64,000 nucleotides of DNA, from contig NZ_CP027762.1 in the NCBI RefSeq assembly GCF_003852315.1, forward strand, positions 5,251,501-5,315,500, read 5' to 3'. A program made the position numbers and the translations under genes. This DNA comes from Pseudomonas sp. LBUM920. Its GTDB lineage: Bacteria > Pseudomonadota > Gammaproteobacteria > Pseudomonadales > Pseudomonadaceae. This document shows positions 27,517 through 36,100 of this stretch, piece by piece; position 1 is the stretch's first letter; each line of letters opens with the position of its first letter. Below the pieces are notes generated by a model that searched no databases, was not told the DNA's origin, and worked only from the letters and a program-made list of their open reading frames with translations.

Positions 27517-29040
27517 ATGACCGTGATCAAGCAAGACGACCTGATTCAGAGCGTTGCCGACGCCCTGCAATTCATTTCCTACTACCACCCCGTTGACTTC
27601 ATCCAGGCGATGCACGAAGCCTACCTGCGCGAAGAATCGCCGGCAGCCCGTGACTCCATCGCGCAGATCCTGATCAACTCGCGCATGTGCGCCACCGGCC
27701 ATCGCCCGATCTGCCAGGACACCGGTATTGTTACCGTGTTCGTGCGCGTGGGCATGGACGTACGTTGGGATGGCGCCACCATGGGCCTGGACGACATGAT
27801 CAACGAGGGCGTGCGTCGCGCCTACAACCTGCCGGAAAACGTCCTGCGTGCCTCGATCCTCGCCGACCCGGCAGGTGCGCGTAAAAACACCAAGGACAAC
27901 ACCCCGGCCGTGATCCACTACTCCATCGTCCCGGGTAACACCGTGGAAGTGGACGTGGCCGCCAAAGGCGGTGGCTCCGAGAACAAGTCGAAAATGGCCA
28001 TGCTCAACCCGTCCGACTCGATTGTCGACTGGGTGCTCAAGACCGTTCCGACCATGGGCGCCGGCTGGTGCCCACCGGGCATGCTGGGCATCGGCATCGG
28101 CGGCACCGCCGAGAAAGCTGCGGTCATGGCCAAGGAAGTGTTGATGGAGTCCATCGACATCCACGAGCTGAAAAAGCGCGGCCCGCAGAACCGTATCGAA
28201 GAGATGCGCCTGGAGCTGTTCGAGAAGGTCAACCAACTGGGCATCGGCGCCCAGGGCCTGGGTGGCCTGACCACCGTGCTCGACGTGAAAATCATGGACT
28301 ACCCGACCCACGCCGCCTCGCTGCCGGTGTGCATGATCCCCAACTGCGCCGCCACCCGTCACGCGCACTTCGTGCTCGACGGTTCGGGCCCGGCGTCGCT
28401 GGAAGCGCCATCGCTGGACGCCTACCCGAAAATCGTCTGGGAAGCCGGCCCATCGGCCCGCCGTGTCAACCTCGACACGCTGACCCCGGAAGAAGTGCAA
28501 AGCTGGAAACCGGGCGAAACCGTATTGCTCAACGGCAAGATGCTCACTGGTCGCGACGCGGCGCACAAGCGCATGGTCGAGATGCTGAACAAGGGCGAAA
28601 CCCTGCCGGTAGACCTCAAGGGCCGCTTCATCTACTACGTCGGCCCGGTTGATCCGGTGCGCGAAGAAGTGGTTGGCCCGGCTGGCCCGACCACCGCCAC
28701 GCGGATGGACAAGTTCACCCGTCAGATCCTCGAGCAGACCGGCCTGCTGGGCATGATCGGCAAATCCGAGCGCGGTCCAACCGCCATCGAAGCGATCAAG
28801 GACCACAAAGCCGTGTACTTGATGGCTGTGGGCGGTGCGGCGTACCTGGTGGCGCAAGCCATCAAGAAGTCGCGCGTAGTCGCGTTCGCCGAACTGGGGA
28901 TGGAAGCGATCTACGAGTTCGACGTGAAGGACATGCCGGTCACCGTTGCGGTGGACAGCAAGGGTGAATCCGTCCACATCACCGGTCCTGCCATCTGGCA
29001 GAAAAAGATCAGTGAAAGCCTGGCGGTAGAAGTGCAGTAA
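27517..29040 (+). CDS. Fumarate hydratase, class I (iron-sulfur)
   Basis: A 507-aa [4Fe-4S] fumarase of the TCA cycle, interconverting fumarate and malate. The N-terminal catalytic domain has the cluster cysteines in GHRPICQDTG and MIPNCAATRHAHF. The C-terminal beta domain begins near 360 and includes LLNGKMLTGRDAAHKRM and YYVGPVDP. The start MTVIKQDD is chosen because GAGGAG lies 8 bases upstream; a longer frame from 27487 has none. Being oxygen-labile, it is probably backed up by class II FumC elsewhere. In PAO1 I recall a diguanylate cyclase gene (sadC) beside it; that gene is not here. A hairpin terminator follows. Confidence 0.95.
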   Translation: MTVIKQDDLIQSVADALQFISYYHPVDFIQAMHEAYLREESPAARDSIAQILINSRMCATGHRPICQDTGIVTVFVRVGMDVRWDGATMGLDDMINEGVRRAYNLPENVLRASILADPAGARKNTKDNTPAVIHYSIVPGNTVEVDVAAKGGGSENKSKMAMLNPSDSIVDWVLKTVPTMGAGWCPPGMLGIGIGGTAEKAAVMAKEVLMESIDIHELKKRGPQNRIEEMRLELFEKVNQLGIGAQGLGGLTTVLDVKIMDYPTHAASLPVCMIPNCAATRHAHFVLDGSGPASLEAPSLDAYPKIVWEAGPSARRVNLDTLTPEEVQSWKPGETVLLNGKMLTGRDAAHKRMVEMLNKGETLPVDLKGRFIYYVGPVDPVREEVVGPAGPTTATRMDKFTRQILEQTGLLGMIGKSERGPTAIEAIKDHKAVYLMAVGGAAYLVAQAIKKSRVVAFAELGMEAIYEFDVKDMPVTVAVDSKGESVHITGPAIWQKKISESLAVEVQ

Positions 29041-29058
29041 GCACTTCACTGCACGGAT

Positions 29059-29096
29059 AAAGGCGACTGCGGCCCATGGCCCAGTCGCCTTTTTTA
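29059..29096 (+). terminator. Rho-independent terminator of the fumarase gene
   Basis: An 11-bp stem AAAGGCGACTG (29059-29069) / CAGTCGCCTTT (29082-29092) followed by T residues. Confidence 0.88.
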
Positions 29097-29130
29097 TGAC
29101 TGGCAATGTTGCAATGACAAACACGATCAT

Positions 29131-29217
29131 GTGGGAGCTGGCTTGCCTGCGATGCAGGCACATCGGTTTTTCAGTGACCCCGAGGTGATGCCATCGCAGG
29201 CAAGCCAGCTCCCACAC
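29131..29217. repeat. REPIN of a second sequence type (GCTGGCTTGCCTGCGAT)
   Basis: GTGGGAGCTGGCTTGCCTGC at 29131 and its complement ending at 29217 form a canonical pair with GTGG ends outward. The arm sequence differs from the common GCGGGCTTGCTCGCGA type found elsewhere in the window. Confidence 0.88.
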
Positions 29218-29290
29218 AAGCCTGCATGCCACAAGATCCAAGCAGCCCATGCTATGGTGCTCACCCCTTACCGTGCCTGCCCATCACCGT

Positions 29291-31057
29291 ATGATCGTGA
29301 TCCCACGCCCACTGCGCCTGACCTTCTACTCACTGTTGATCATCGCCGGTGCGGTGCTGGCCGCTGCCTTGGCCACTCGCCATGCCGAACGCCAAGCCTT
29401 GGTGGATGACGCCGCCCGCGCCCATCAACAGCTCACGCTCTATGGCAATTCCCTGCACACCCTGATCGAACGCTACCGCGCCCTGCCCGCCGTACTGGCG
29501 CTGGATTCGGAAATGATCAGCGCCTTGAAAGGCCCGCTCGACGCCACCATCCAGGACCTGCTCAACCGCAAACTGGAGCGCATCAACGGCGCAGCACAGT
29601 CCTCAACCCTGGAACTGATGGACCGCAACGGCCTGGCCGTGGCCGCCAGTAACTGGAACTTGCCGAGCAGTTATGTCGGCCACAACTACGCGTTTCGCCC
29701 CTACTTCAGCCAGACCTTGAGCCACGGCACCGGGCGTTTTTATGCGGTCGGAGTCACCACCGGCATTCCGGGTTACTTCCTTTCCAGCGCGGTGGTCGAT
29801 GAACATGAGCAGTTTCTCGGCGCCATGGTCGTGAAGCTCGAATTCCCCGAACTTGAACGTGAGTGGGCCCAGGGCAATGACCTGCTGCTGGTCAGCGACG
29901 CGCGCGGCATCGTGTTTATCGCCAACCAGCCGGGCTGGCGTTACCGCAACCTGCGGCCGCTGTCGGCCAGTGACCTTGCCGAACTCAAGGCCACGCGCCA
30001 ATACGATAAAAAGCAATTGCAGCCGCTGCAAACTCAGACGGTGCAGCGCTTCGATGAAAACAGCCATTTGATGCGCGTCAGCGGCCCTGAAGGCAATGCC
30101 AACTACATCTGGGAATCCATGCCACTGAAGGCCGAAGGCTGGACCCTGCACCTGCTGCGCAAACCGCAGTTCGCCTTTGAGGATCAGCGCAACGCCGGCC
30201 TCGCCGCTGCAGGTTCGTGGCTGGCGCTGGTGTTTCTGGTGCTGTTCCTGACCCAGCGCTGGCGCCTGGCCCGCCTGCGCCAGCGCAGCCGCGAAGAGTT
30301 GGAACAGCTTGTGGAGGAGCGCACCCAGGCGCTGCGCACGGCCCAGGATGGCTTGGTGCAATCGGCCAAACTGGCGGCACTGGGCCAGATGTCCGCCGCA
30401 CTCGCCCATGAAATCAACCAGCCGCTGACCGCCCAACGCATGCAGTTGGCGACCCTGCGCCTGCTGCTGGACCACGGCCGCGTGGACGATGCCTATCAGG
30501 CGCTCACACCGCTGGACGACATGCTCACGCGCATGGCCGCACTCACCGGCCACCTCAAGACCTTCGCGCGCAAAAGCCCCAGCGGCTTGCGCGAAAAGCT
30601 CGACCTGGCCACCGTCGTCGACCAATCCCTGCACTTGCTCGACGCGCGCCTGCGCGACGAAGCCATCGGCGTGGTGCTGGACCTGACCCGCCCCGCGTGG
30701 GTGCGCGGTGATGCCATCCGCCTGGAACAGGTGTTGATCAACCTGCTGCGCAACGCCTTGGATGCGATGGCCGACACGCCACGCAAACGCCTGGAGATCC
30801 GCCTGCACGCCGACCAACAGTTGTGGCGACTGACCGTCAGCGACAGCGGCGGCGGCATTGCAGAAGAACACTTGAACAGCGTGTTCGACCCGTTCTTTAC
30901 CACCAAACCCGTAGGAGACGGCCTCGGCCTCGGGCTGGCGGTGTCCTACGCTATCGTGCATGAACTGGGCGGGCGCCTGCTCGCCGGCAACCGTGGCGAC
31001 GGCGCGGTTTTCACCTTGACCTTACCGATTGCGCTGGAGACGCCCGACCTATGTTGA
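29291..31057 (+). CDS. Sensor histidine kinase, DctB/MifS type
   Basis: A 588-aa inner-membrane kinase. TM1 (about 7-27), a periplasmic dCACHE-like ligand domain (about 30-300) and TM2 (about 303-322) are followed by a coiled coil and HisKA with the His near 373 in SAALAHEINQPLTAQRMQL. HATPase has NLLRNALDAM, DSGGGI and GLGLGLAVSYAIV. The HEINQPL H-box and layout are those of DctB-type dicarboxylate sensors and the related alpha-ketoglutarate sensor MifS. The start MIVIPRPLRL is chosen; an ATG at 29249 is the longer alternative. It overlaps its regulator gene by 7 bases, and a C4/C5-dicarboxylate permease gene follows, so it likely senses that substrate. Confidence 0.88.
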   Translation: MIVIPRPLRLTFYSLLIIAGAVLAAALATRHAERQALVDDAARAHQQLTLYGNSLHTLIERYRALPAVLALDSEMISALKGPLDATIQDLLNRKLERINGAAQSSTLELMDRNGLAVAASNWNLPSSYVGHNYAFRPYFSQTLSHGTGRFYAVGVTTGIPGYFLSSAVVDEHEQFLGAMVVKLEFPELEREWAQGNDLLLVSDARGIVFIANQPGWRYRNLRPLSASDLAELKATRQYDKKQLQPLQTQTVQRFDENSHLMRVSGPEGNANYIWESMPLKAEGWTLHLLRKPQFAFEDQRNAGLAAAGSWLALVFLVLFLTQRWRLARLRQRSREELEQLVEERTQALRTAQDGLVQSAKLAALGQMSAALAHEINQPLTAQRMQLATLRLLLDHGRVDDAYQALTPLDDMLTRMAALTGHLKTFARKSPSGLREKLDLATVVDQSLHLLDARLRDEAIGVVLDLTRPAWVRGDAIRLEQVLINLLRNALDAMADTPRKRLEIRLHADQQLWRLTVSDSGGGIAEEHLNSVFDPFFTTKPVGDGLGLGLAVSYAIVHELGGRLLAGNRGDGAVFTLTLPIALETPDLC

Positions 31058-32376
31058 ACGCCGTGATTGTGGTCGATGACGAAGCCAGCATTCGCACGGC
31101 CGTCGAACAATGGTTGAGCCTGTCAGGGTTTGATGTGCAGTTGTTCAGCCGCGCCGAGGAATGCCTGGCGCACCTGCCCAGGGACTTTGCCGGGGTGATC
31201 CTGAGCGATGTGCGCATGCCCGGGCTCAGCGGCCTTGAACTGCTGGCCGAAGTGCAACGCCGGGATGCCGATTTGCCGGTGATTCTGCTCACCGGCCACG
31301 GCGATGTGCCGATGGCGGTGGAAGCGATGCGCGACGGTGCCTATGACTTTCTGGAAAAACCCTTCAGCCCCGACGCCTTGCTCAACAGCCTTCGCCGCGC
31401 CCTGGACAAACGCGGACTGATCCTGGAGAACCGACGTCTGCATCAACAGGCCGATCACCGCGCGCAGCTCGAATCGAGCCTGCTGGGCGTGTCCCGAGGC
31501 TTGCAGAACCTGCGACGCCAGGTGCTCGACCTGGCGAACCTGCCGGTCAATGTGTTGATCCGTGGCGAGACCGGCAGCGGTAAAGAGCTGGTCGCGCGCT
31601 GCTTGCACGATTTTGGCCCGCGTGCAAAAAAGCCGTTTGTAGCGCTCAACTGCGCCGCCATCCCCGAGCAGCTGTTTGAGGCCGAATTGTTCGGTCACGA
31701 AAGTGGCGCGTTCACCGGCGCCCAAGGCAAGCGTATCGGCAAGCTGGAATATGCCCATGGCGGCACGCTGTTCCTGGATGAAATCGAAAGCATGCCGCTG
31801 GCCCAACAGGTTAAGTTGCTGCGCGTATTGCAGGAACAAAAGCTTGAGCGACTGGGCTCCAACCAAAGCATTCACGTGGACTTGCGCATCATTGCCGCCA
31901 CCAAGCCGGACCTGCTGGAAGAGGCACGCGCAGGGCGTTTTCGCGAAGATTTAGCCTACCGACTGAATGTCGCACAGCTGCGCCTGCCACCTCTGCGCGA
32001 GCGCCGTGAAGACATTCCGCTACTGTTCGACCACTTTGCCCACAGCGCCGCCGAGCGCCTGGGCCGCAGCGCCGAACCCTTGAGCGGCGCGCAACTGGGG
32101 CGGCTGCTCAGCCATGATTGGCCGGGTAATGTGCGTGAACTGGCCAACGTCGCCGAGCGCCAAGTGCTGGGCCTGGGTGAACCGGAGCCGGAAGGTATCG
32201 AGGCCGGGCAATCCCTGGCGGCGCAACAGGAAGCCTTCGAAGCGCATTGCCTGAAAGCAGCGCTGGTGCGGCACAAGGGCGATATCAAGGCAGTACTGGC
32301 GGAGCTGCAGCTGCCGCGTCGCACCTTCAATGAAAAGATGCAGCGGCATGGGTTGGTGCGGGAGATGTTTCTGTAG
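31051..32376 (+). CDS. Sigma-54-dependent response regulator, DctD/MifR type
   Basis: A 441-aa activator. The receiver domain (1-120) has the phospho-acceptor Asp53 in VILSDVRMPG, with Asp9/Asp10 and Lys in LEKPFSPD. The AAA+ domain (about 145-375) has Walker A GETGSGKE, the sigma-54 contact loop GAFTGA, and LFLDEIES as Walker B. The Fis-type helix-turn-helix is at the C-terminus (KGDIKAVLAELQLPRRTFNEKM). It is translationally coupled to the kinase. The downstream permease gene has a -24/-12 promoter and two upstream dyads suitable as its binding sites. Confidence 0.93.
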   Translation: MLNAVIVVDDEASIRTAVEQWLSLSGFDVQLFSRAEECLAHLPRDFAGVILSDVRMPGLSGLELLAEVQRRDADLPVILLTGHGDVPMAVEAMRDGAYDFLEKPFSPDALLNSLRRALDKRGLILENRRLHQQADHRAQLESSLLGVSRGLQNLRRQVLDLANLPVNVLIRGETGSGKELVARCLHDFGPRAKKPFVALNCAAIPEQLFEAELFGHESGAFTGAQGKRIGKLEYAHGGTLFLDEIESMPLAQQVKLLRVLQEQKLERLGSNQSIHVDLRIIAATKPDLLEEARAGRFREDLAYRLNVAQLRLPPLRERREDIPLLFDHFAHSAAERLGRSAEPLSGAQLGRLLSHDWPGNVRELANVAERQVLGLGEPEPEGIEAGQSLAAQQEAFEAHCLKAALVRHKGDIKAVLAELQLPRRTFNEKMQRHGLVREMFL

Positions 32377-32404
32377 GCCATTTTCTGTGGTGTTTGCCAA
32401 GACG

Positions 32405-32481
32405 CCATCGCAGGCAAGCCAGCGCCCACATTTGAATGTGTTCACACATCGAACGGTGGGCGCTGGCTTGCCGCGAAGAGG
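32405..32481. repeat. REP pair, hybrid type, GTGG ends facing inward
   Basis: CATCGCAGGCAAGCCAGCGC near 32406 and GGTGGGCGCTGGCTTGCCGC near 32455 pair with each other. The arms mix features of the two REP types in this window, and one arm ends CGCGAAGAGG. Confidence 0.8.
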
Positions 32482-32493
32482 CCAGCAGCCATA

Positions 32494-32539
32494 AGCGGAT
32501 TTCCGCTCATCACCCTAAAATCATCAGCAATTTTCCGCT
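32494..32539 (+). promoter_or_regulatory. Two candidate activator-binding dyads upstream of the permease gene
   Basis: Site 1 (32494-32507) is a perfect dyad AGCGGA-TT-TCCGCT. Site 2 (32526-32539) is AGCAATTTTCCGCT, with three mismatches to site 1. Centres are 32 bp apart, about three helical turns, and both lie 50-90 bp upstream of the sigma-54 element, the usual place for enhancer sites of a DctD/MifR-type activator. Confidence 0.65.
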
Positions 32540-32582
32540 CAAAAACATTCTGAAACCCTTCTAAACCGGGCCTTGATCTAAC

Positions 32583-32598
32583 TGGCACAGCTCCTGCT
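32583..32598 (+). promoter_or_regulatory. Sigma-54 (-24/-12) promoter of the dicarboxylate permease gene
   Basis: TGGCACAGCTCCTGCT matches the consensus TGGCAC-N5-TTGCW at all but one base, with GG and GC separated by the required 10 bases. It lies about 62 bases before the permease ATG. Confidence 0.85.
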
Positions 32599-32659
32599 AT
32601 AGCCCGAACAGGCTGCGCTCGTGCGGCTCCATAAAAACAACTAGATGAAGGATCCTTCA

Positions 32660-33979
32660 ATGGATAACTCCAACTCCCTGCCTCTGGGGTCGGCGGCTGC
32701 GCCGGCAAAAGAACGCAGTACTTCCAGCCGGATCAAATCGATTTTCAGCGGCTCGGTCGGCAACATGGTCGAGTGGTACGACTGGTACGTCTACGCCGCC
32801 TTCTCGCTGTACTTCGCCAAAGCCTTCTTTCCGAAAGGCGACACTACCGCCCAACTGCTGAACACCGCCGCGATCTTCGCCGTGGGCTTCCTGATGCGCC
32901 CGATCGGTGGCTGGCTGATGGGGCTGTACGCCGACCGTGCCGGTCGCAAAGCGGCCTTGATGGCTTCGGTGCTGTTGATGTGCTTCGGCTCACTTATCAT
33001 CGCCCTGAGCCCGGGTTATGAAACCATCGGCGTCGGCGCACCGATCCTGCTGGTGTTCGCCCGCCTGCTGCAAGGTCTGTCGGTGGGTGGCGAGTACGGT
33101 ACCTCGGCCACTTACTTGAGTGAAATGGCAACCAAGGAACGTCGCGGTTTCTTCTCCAGCTTCCAATACGTGACGCTGATTTCCGGCCAACTCATCGCGC
33201 TGGCAGTATTGATTGTGCTGCAACAGGTGCTCACCACCGAACAACTGTACGACTGGGGCTGGCGCATCCCGTTCGCCATCGGCGCCCTGTGCGCAGTGGT
33301 CGCGCTGTACCTGCGTCGTGGCATGGAAGAAACCGAGTCGTTCACCAAAAAGGCAAAGGCCAAGGAAAGCGCCATGCGCACCTTGATGCGCCACCCCAAG
33401 GAACTGATGACCGTGGTCGGCCTGACCATGGGCGGCACCCTGGCGTTCTACACCTACACCACCTACATGCAGAAATACCTGGTGAACACGGTGGGCATGA
33501 GCATTTCCGACTCCACCACCATTTCGGCGGCCACGCTGTTTCTGTTCATGTGCCTGCAACCCATTGTCGGCGGGCTGTCGGACAAGGTTGGCCGCCGGCC
33601 GATCCTGATCGCCTTCGGCATCCTCGGCACCTTGTTTACCGTGCCGATCCTCACCACCCTGCACACCATCCAGACCTGGTGGGGCGCGTTTTTCCTGATC
33701 ATGGCGGCACTGATCATCGTCAGCGGCTATACCTCGATCAACGCGGTGGTGAAGGCCGAACTGTTCCCTACGGAAATTCGTGCCTTGGGCGTGGGCCTGC
33801 CGTATGCGCTGACCGTGTCGATCTTCGGCGGTACGGCTGAATACATCGCGCTGTGGTTCAAGAGCATTGGCATGGAAACCGGTTACTACTGGTATGTGAC
33901 GGCCTGTATTGCAGTGTCGCTGGTGGTCTACGTGACCATGAAAGACACCCGCAAGCATTCGCGCATTACCACGGACTGA
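32660..33979 (+). CDS. MFS dicarboxylate/alpha-ketoglutarate permease (KgtP family)
   Basis: A 439-aa proton symporter of the metabolite:H+ symporter family with about 12 membrane segments. Family marks are MVEWYDWYVYAAFSLYFAKAFF near residue 35 (WYDW-type motif), LMGLYADRAGRKAAL between TM2 and TM3, FARLLQGLSVGGEYGTSAT, and a second loop GLSDKVGRRPIL. This is the group of KgtP and PA5530-type C5-dicarboxylate carriers. The start MDNSNSLPLG is preferred, with AAGGA 7 bases upstream; an ATG at 32645 is less well placed. Its promoter is sigma-54 type and the preceding genes encode a matching two-component pair. The actual substrate (alpha-ketoglutarate or C4 acids) is inferred. Confidence 0.88.
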   Translation: MDNSNSLPLGSAAAPAKERSTSSRIKSIFSGSVGNMVEWYDWYVYAAFSLYFAKAFFPKGDTTAQLLNTAAIFAVGFLMRPIGGWLMGLYADRAGRKAALMASVLLMCFGSLIIALSPGYETIGVGAPILLVFARLLQGLSVGGEYGTSATYLSEMATKERRGFFSSFQYVTLISGQLIALAVLIVLQQVLTTEQLYDWGWRIPFAIGALCAVVALYLRRGMEETESFTKKAKAKESAMRTLMRHPKELMTVVGLTMGGTLAFYTYTTYMQKYLVNTVGMSISDSTTISAATLFLFMCLQPIVGGLSDKVGRRPILIAFGILGTLFTVPILTTLHTIQTWWGAFFLIMAALIIVSGYTSINAVVKAELFPTEIRALGVGLPYALTVSIFGGTAEYIALWFKSIGMETGYYWYVTACIAVSLVVYVTMKDTRKHSRITTD

Positions 33980-33982
33980 ACA

Positions 33983-34074
33983 GTGTGGGAGCGGGCTTGC
34001 TCGCGAACGCGGTGGATCAGTCAGAGCGAAATCGACTGACACGGCGCATTCGCGAGCAAGCCCGCTCCCACATG
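33983..34074. repeat. REPIN, canonical (GTGG ends outward)
   Basis: GTGTGGGAGCGGGCTTGCTC near 33983 and its complement ending near 34073. The spacer has a second inverted pair, GATCAGTCA / TGACTGACAC-like. Confidence 0.9.
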
Positions 34075-34101
34075 TTGTTCTTCAGCGGTTCATAAACAGC
34101 G

Positions 34102-34857
34102 TCAGGTCAGCTCTACGGGCTGCCGGCGCCCATACCGGCGCTGCGCATACGACGCCCCGGCAATCATCACCACCAGCACCGCCGCCAACACCGCCGATGA
34201 ACCCATGGTGCCGAAATCCAGCCCGCCCTTTTCATGGGGCTTGGTGAGGAAGTCGCCCAGGGTCGCGCCAAATGGCCGAGTCAGCACAAACGCCACCCAG
34301 AACAACAGCACCGAAGAAATCTGGGTGAAGTATTTGAGTGCTACCACCACCGCAATGGCCGAGCCGATCATCAAGGCGCCACCGGCAAAACCCAACCCGG
34401 AGTCGTCCGTCAGGAAGTCGCCCAACGCGGTGCCCAAGGTGTTGGAGAACAGGATCGCCATCCAGTAAAACAGCTCGCCTCGAAAGGTCTGGACCTTGTT
34501 CACGTTCAGCGAATCACCGCTGAGGTGCCACAACGCGAAGATGATCATCAGGATCACGATCAGGATCATCGAGCCGGTGGCGTACCCGAGGCCCAAGGTG
34601 CGGTCCATAAAATCCGACATCGTGGTGCCGGCGGTACTCGTGGACAGAATCACGATCCAGTACAACACCGGGTTGTAGGTTTTCGACCAGAGCTGCGTCA
34701 TCAGGGTGACGAGAAATACGCTGATCAAGATCATCGAACTGATGGCGTAGCCGACATTCAGGGTCATCGACAACAAATCCCCGGCGGTTTCGCCCAGGGT
34801 GGTTGCGCAGATTTTCATGACCCAGAACGCCAGGGTTATCTGAGGAAGTTTGTTCAT
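34102..34857 (-). CDS. COG4705-type polytopic membrane protein with four internal repeats
   Basis: A 251-aa inner-membrane protein with about eight hydrophobic segments. Four copies of a short motif recur about every 55-60 residues: TTLGETAGDLLS, STAGTTMSDFMDR, NTLGTALGDFLTDD and RPFGATLGDFLTKP. Each is followed by a Gly-rich GLGYATGSMI-like membrane segment. Conserved Gly, Thr and Asp within the membrane in four-fold repeats suggest a transporter or ion-binding core. I recognise the family (uncharacterised membrane-anchored proteins) but not a proven function. The product is flanked by the permease on one side and a divergent flavin reductase-like gene on the other, with no evident operon. 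Confidence 0.82.
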   Translation of the reverse strand: MNKLPQITLAFWVMKICATTLGETAGDLLSMTLNVGYAISSMILISVFLVTLMTQLWSKTYNPVLYWIVILSTSTAGTTMSDFMDRTLGLGYATGSMILIVILMIIFALWHLSGDSLNVNKVQTFRGELFYWMAILFSNTLGTALGDFLTDDSGLGFAGGALMIGSAIAVVVALKYFTQISSVLLFWVAFVLTRPFGATLGDFLTKPHEKGGLDFGTMGSSAVLAAVLVVMIAGASYAQRRYGRRQPVELT

Positions 34858-35051
34858 TGTGCGAAAGGCTCCGAAGCTCAGTCATGCAGGGGGCCGATTC
34901 ATGGGGAGTGTCGACCTGGCGCGCAGACTGAACGGCACGCTGTGAAAAATAGGTGGGCAATCAATGAAAATTCCATCCGGCCAATGGAAATTCGCCGTCA
35001 TGGATTGCACTATGGCTACCTCACAGCCCCCCGCAGCAGGAACCCCGGTCC

Positions 35052-35684
35052 ATGTCTGACGATATCCATTTCTACGAACCCGCCAATGGCCACGGCCTGC
35101 CTCATGACCCGTTCAATGCCATCGTCGGGCCACGGCCGATTGGCTGGATTTCCTCCCACGACCGCGAAGGCCGCCTGAATCTGGCGCCCTACAGCTTCTT
35201 CAATGCGTTCAATTACATTCCGCCGATCATTGGGTTTTCCAGCGTCGGGCGCAAAGACAGCCTGAACAACATCGAACAGACCGGCGAATTCGTGTGGAAC
35301 CTGGCCACTCGCCCGTTGGCCGAACAGATGAACCAGAGTTGCGCGGCGGTATCGCCAGAGGTCAACGAGTTCGAGCTGTCCGGCCTGACGCCGGTCGCCT
35401 CGAAAATCGTCGGCGTGCCGCGCGTGGGCGAAAGTCCGGTGTCGTTTGAATGCAAAGTGACGCAGATTATTCAGCTGCAGCGCGCCGACAAAGAGTTGGT
35501 GCCGAGCTGGCTGGTGCTTGGCGAGGTGGTCGCGGTGCACATTGCCAAGTGGCTGCTCAAGGATGGGATCTACGACACGGCCGCCGCCGAGCCGATCTTG
35601 CGCGGTGGTGGCCCGGCGGATTACTTCCAGATAGAGCCGCAGGCGTTGTTCAAGATGTATCGCCCAGGCGCCACTCAGCGCTGA
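35052..35684 (+). CDS. Flavin reductase-like (FMN-binding split barrel) protein
   Basis: A 210-aa protein of the flavoredoxin/flavin reductase domain family. The typical opening PRPIGWISSHDREGRLNLAPYSFFN is split here by its conserved residues: PRPIGW, then G..NLAPYSFFNAF. IIGFSSVGRKDSLNNI and GEFVWNLA follow, which bind FMN. The LVLGEVVAVHI segment closes the barrel. These proteins bind FMN and may reduce flavins or other substrates; the partner oxidase is not adjacent. AGGAA lies about 10 bases upstream of the start. A REPIN follows the stop. Confidence 0.88.
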   Translation: MSDDIHFYEPANGHGLPHDPFNAIVGPRPIGWISSHDREGRLNLAPYSFFNAFNYIPPIIGFSSVGRKDSLNNIEQTGEFVWNLATRPLAEQMNQSCAAVSPEVNEFELSGLTPVASKIVGVPRVGESPVSFECKVTQIIQLQRADKELVPSWLVLGEVVAVHIAKWLLKDGIYDTAAAEPILRGGGPADYFQIEPQALFKMYRPGATQR

Positions 35685-35699
35685 GCGAAAGGCAAAAAA

Positions 35700-35790
35700 A
35701 TGTGGGAGCAGGCTTGCTCGCGAAGGCGATGGATCAGTCAATGATTCGGTGACTGACACGGTGCATTCGCGAGCAAGCCCGCTCCCACCT
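35700..35790. repeat. REPIN, canonical (GTGG ends outward)
   Basis: TGTGGGAGCAGGCTTGCTCG at 35701 pairs with its complement ending at 35789. The left arm has one base changed (A for G). The spacer carries GATCAGTCA and GACTGACAC. Confidence 0.9.
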
Positions 35791-35807
35791 TTGCATCGGT
35801 GGGTTGC

Positions 35808-36056
35808 TTAGTCAGCGGCAGGGGACCAGGTCAATTGCCCTTCTTCGTCCACGTCGACCAACCGCTGCAATTGCGCGGCAGCCGCATCGTCGGCGTCGTC
35901 AGCGGTCTTGAATGTGTGTCCTTCAAGGATCTTGTGAAACCTGGGGGCGCCCATGCCATCCAGTGCCTTGACGGCAATGGCAGCGCTGTAGCCACCCTCT
36001 TCTTCACGCACCAAGGCGGAAACGGCTTCGTGGTGGGCAAACTCTTTACGTGCCAT
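35808..36056 (-). CDS. Conserved hypothetical protein, 82 aa
   Basis: A small acidic soluble protein starting MARKEFAHHEAVSALVREEE and containing GYSAAIAVKALDG. The tail is rich in Asp and Ala (TADDADDAAAAQLQRL). It has no signal peptide or membrane segment, and I recognise no named domain. The longer frame upstream to 36326 runs into the next gene on the same strand, so the ATG at 36056 is chosen. It lies 44 bases downstream of the ABM-domain gene in the same direction and may be co-transcribed. Its pattern looks like a pseudomonad-conserved protein of unknown role. Confidence 0.72.
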   Translation of the reverse strand: MARKEFAHHEAVSALVREEEGGYSAAIAVKALDGMGAPRFHKILEGHTFKTADDADDAAAAQLQRLVDVDEEGQLTWSPAAD

Positions 36057-36100
36057 GTTGCAGGTCCTGGCCAATGGGAAAGTCGGCCATTCTAACCTTC

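Noticed and set aside
27448..29250. A 600-codon minus-strand open frame opposite the fumarase gene
   Set aside because: Shadow frame; the plus strand encodes a full, motif-complete fumarase with a good RBS.
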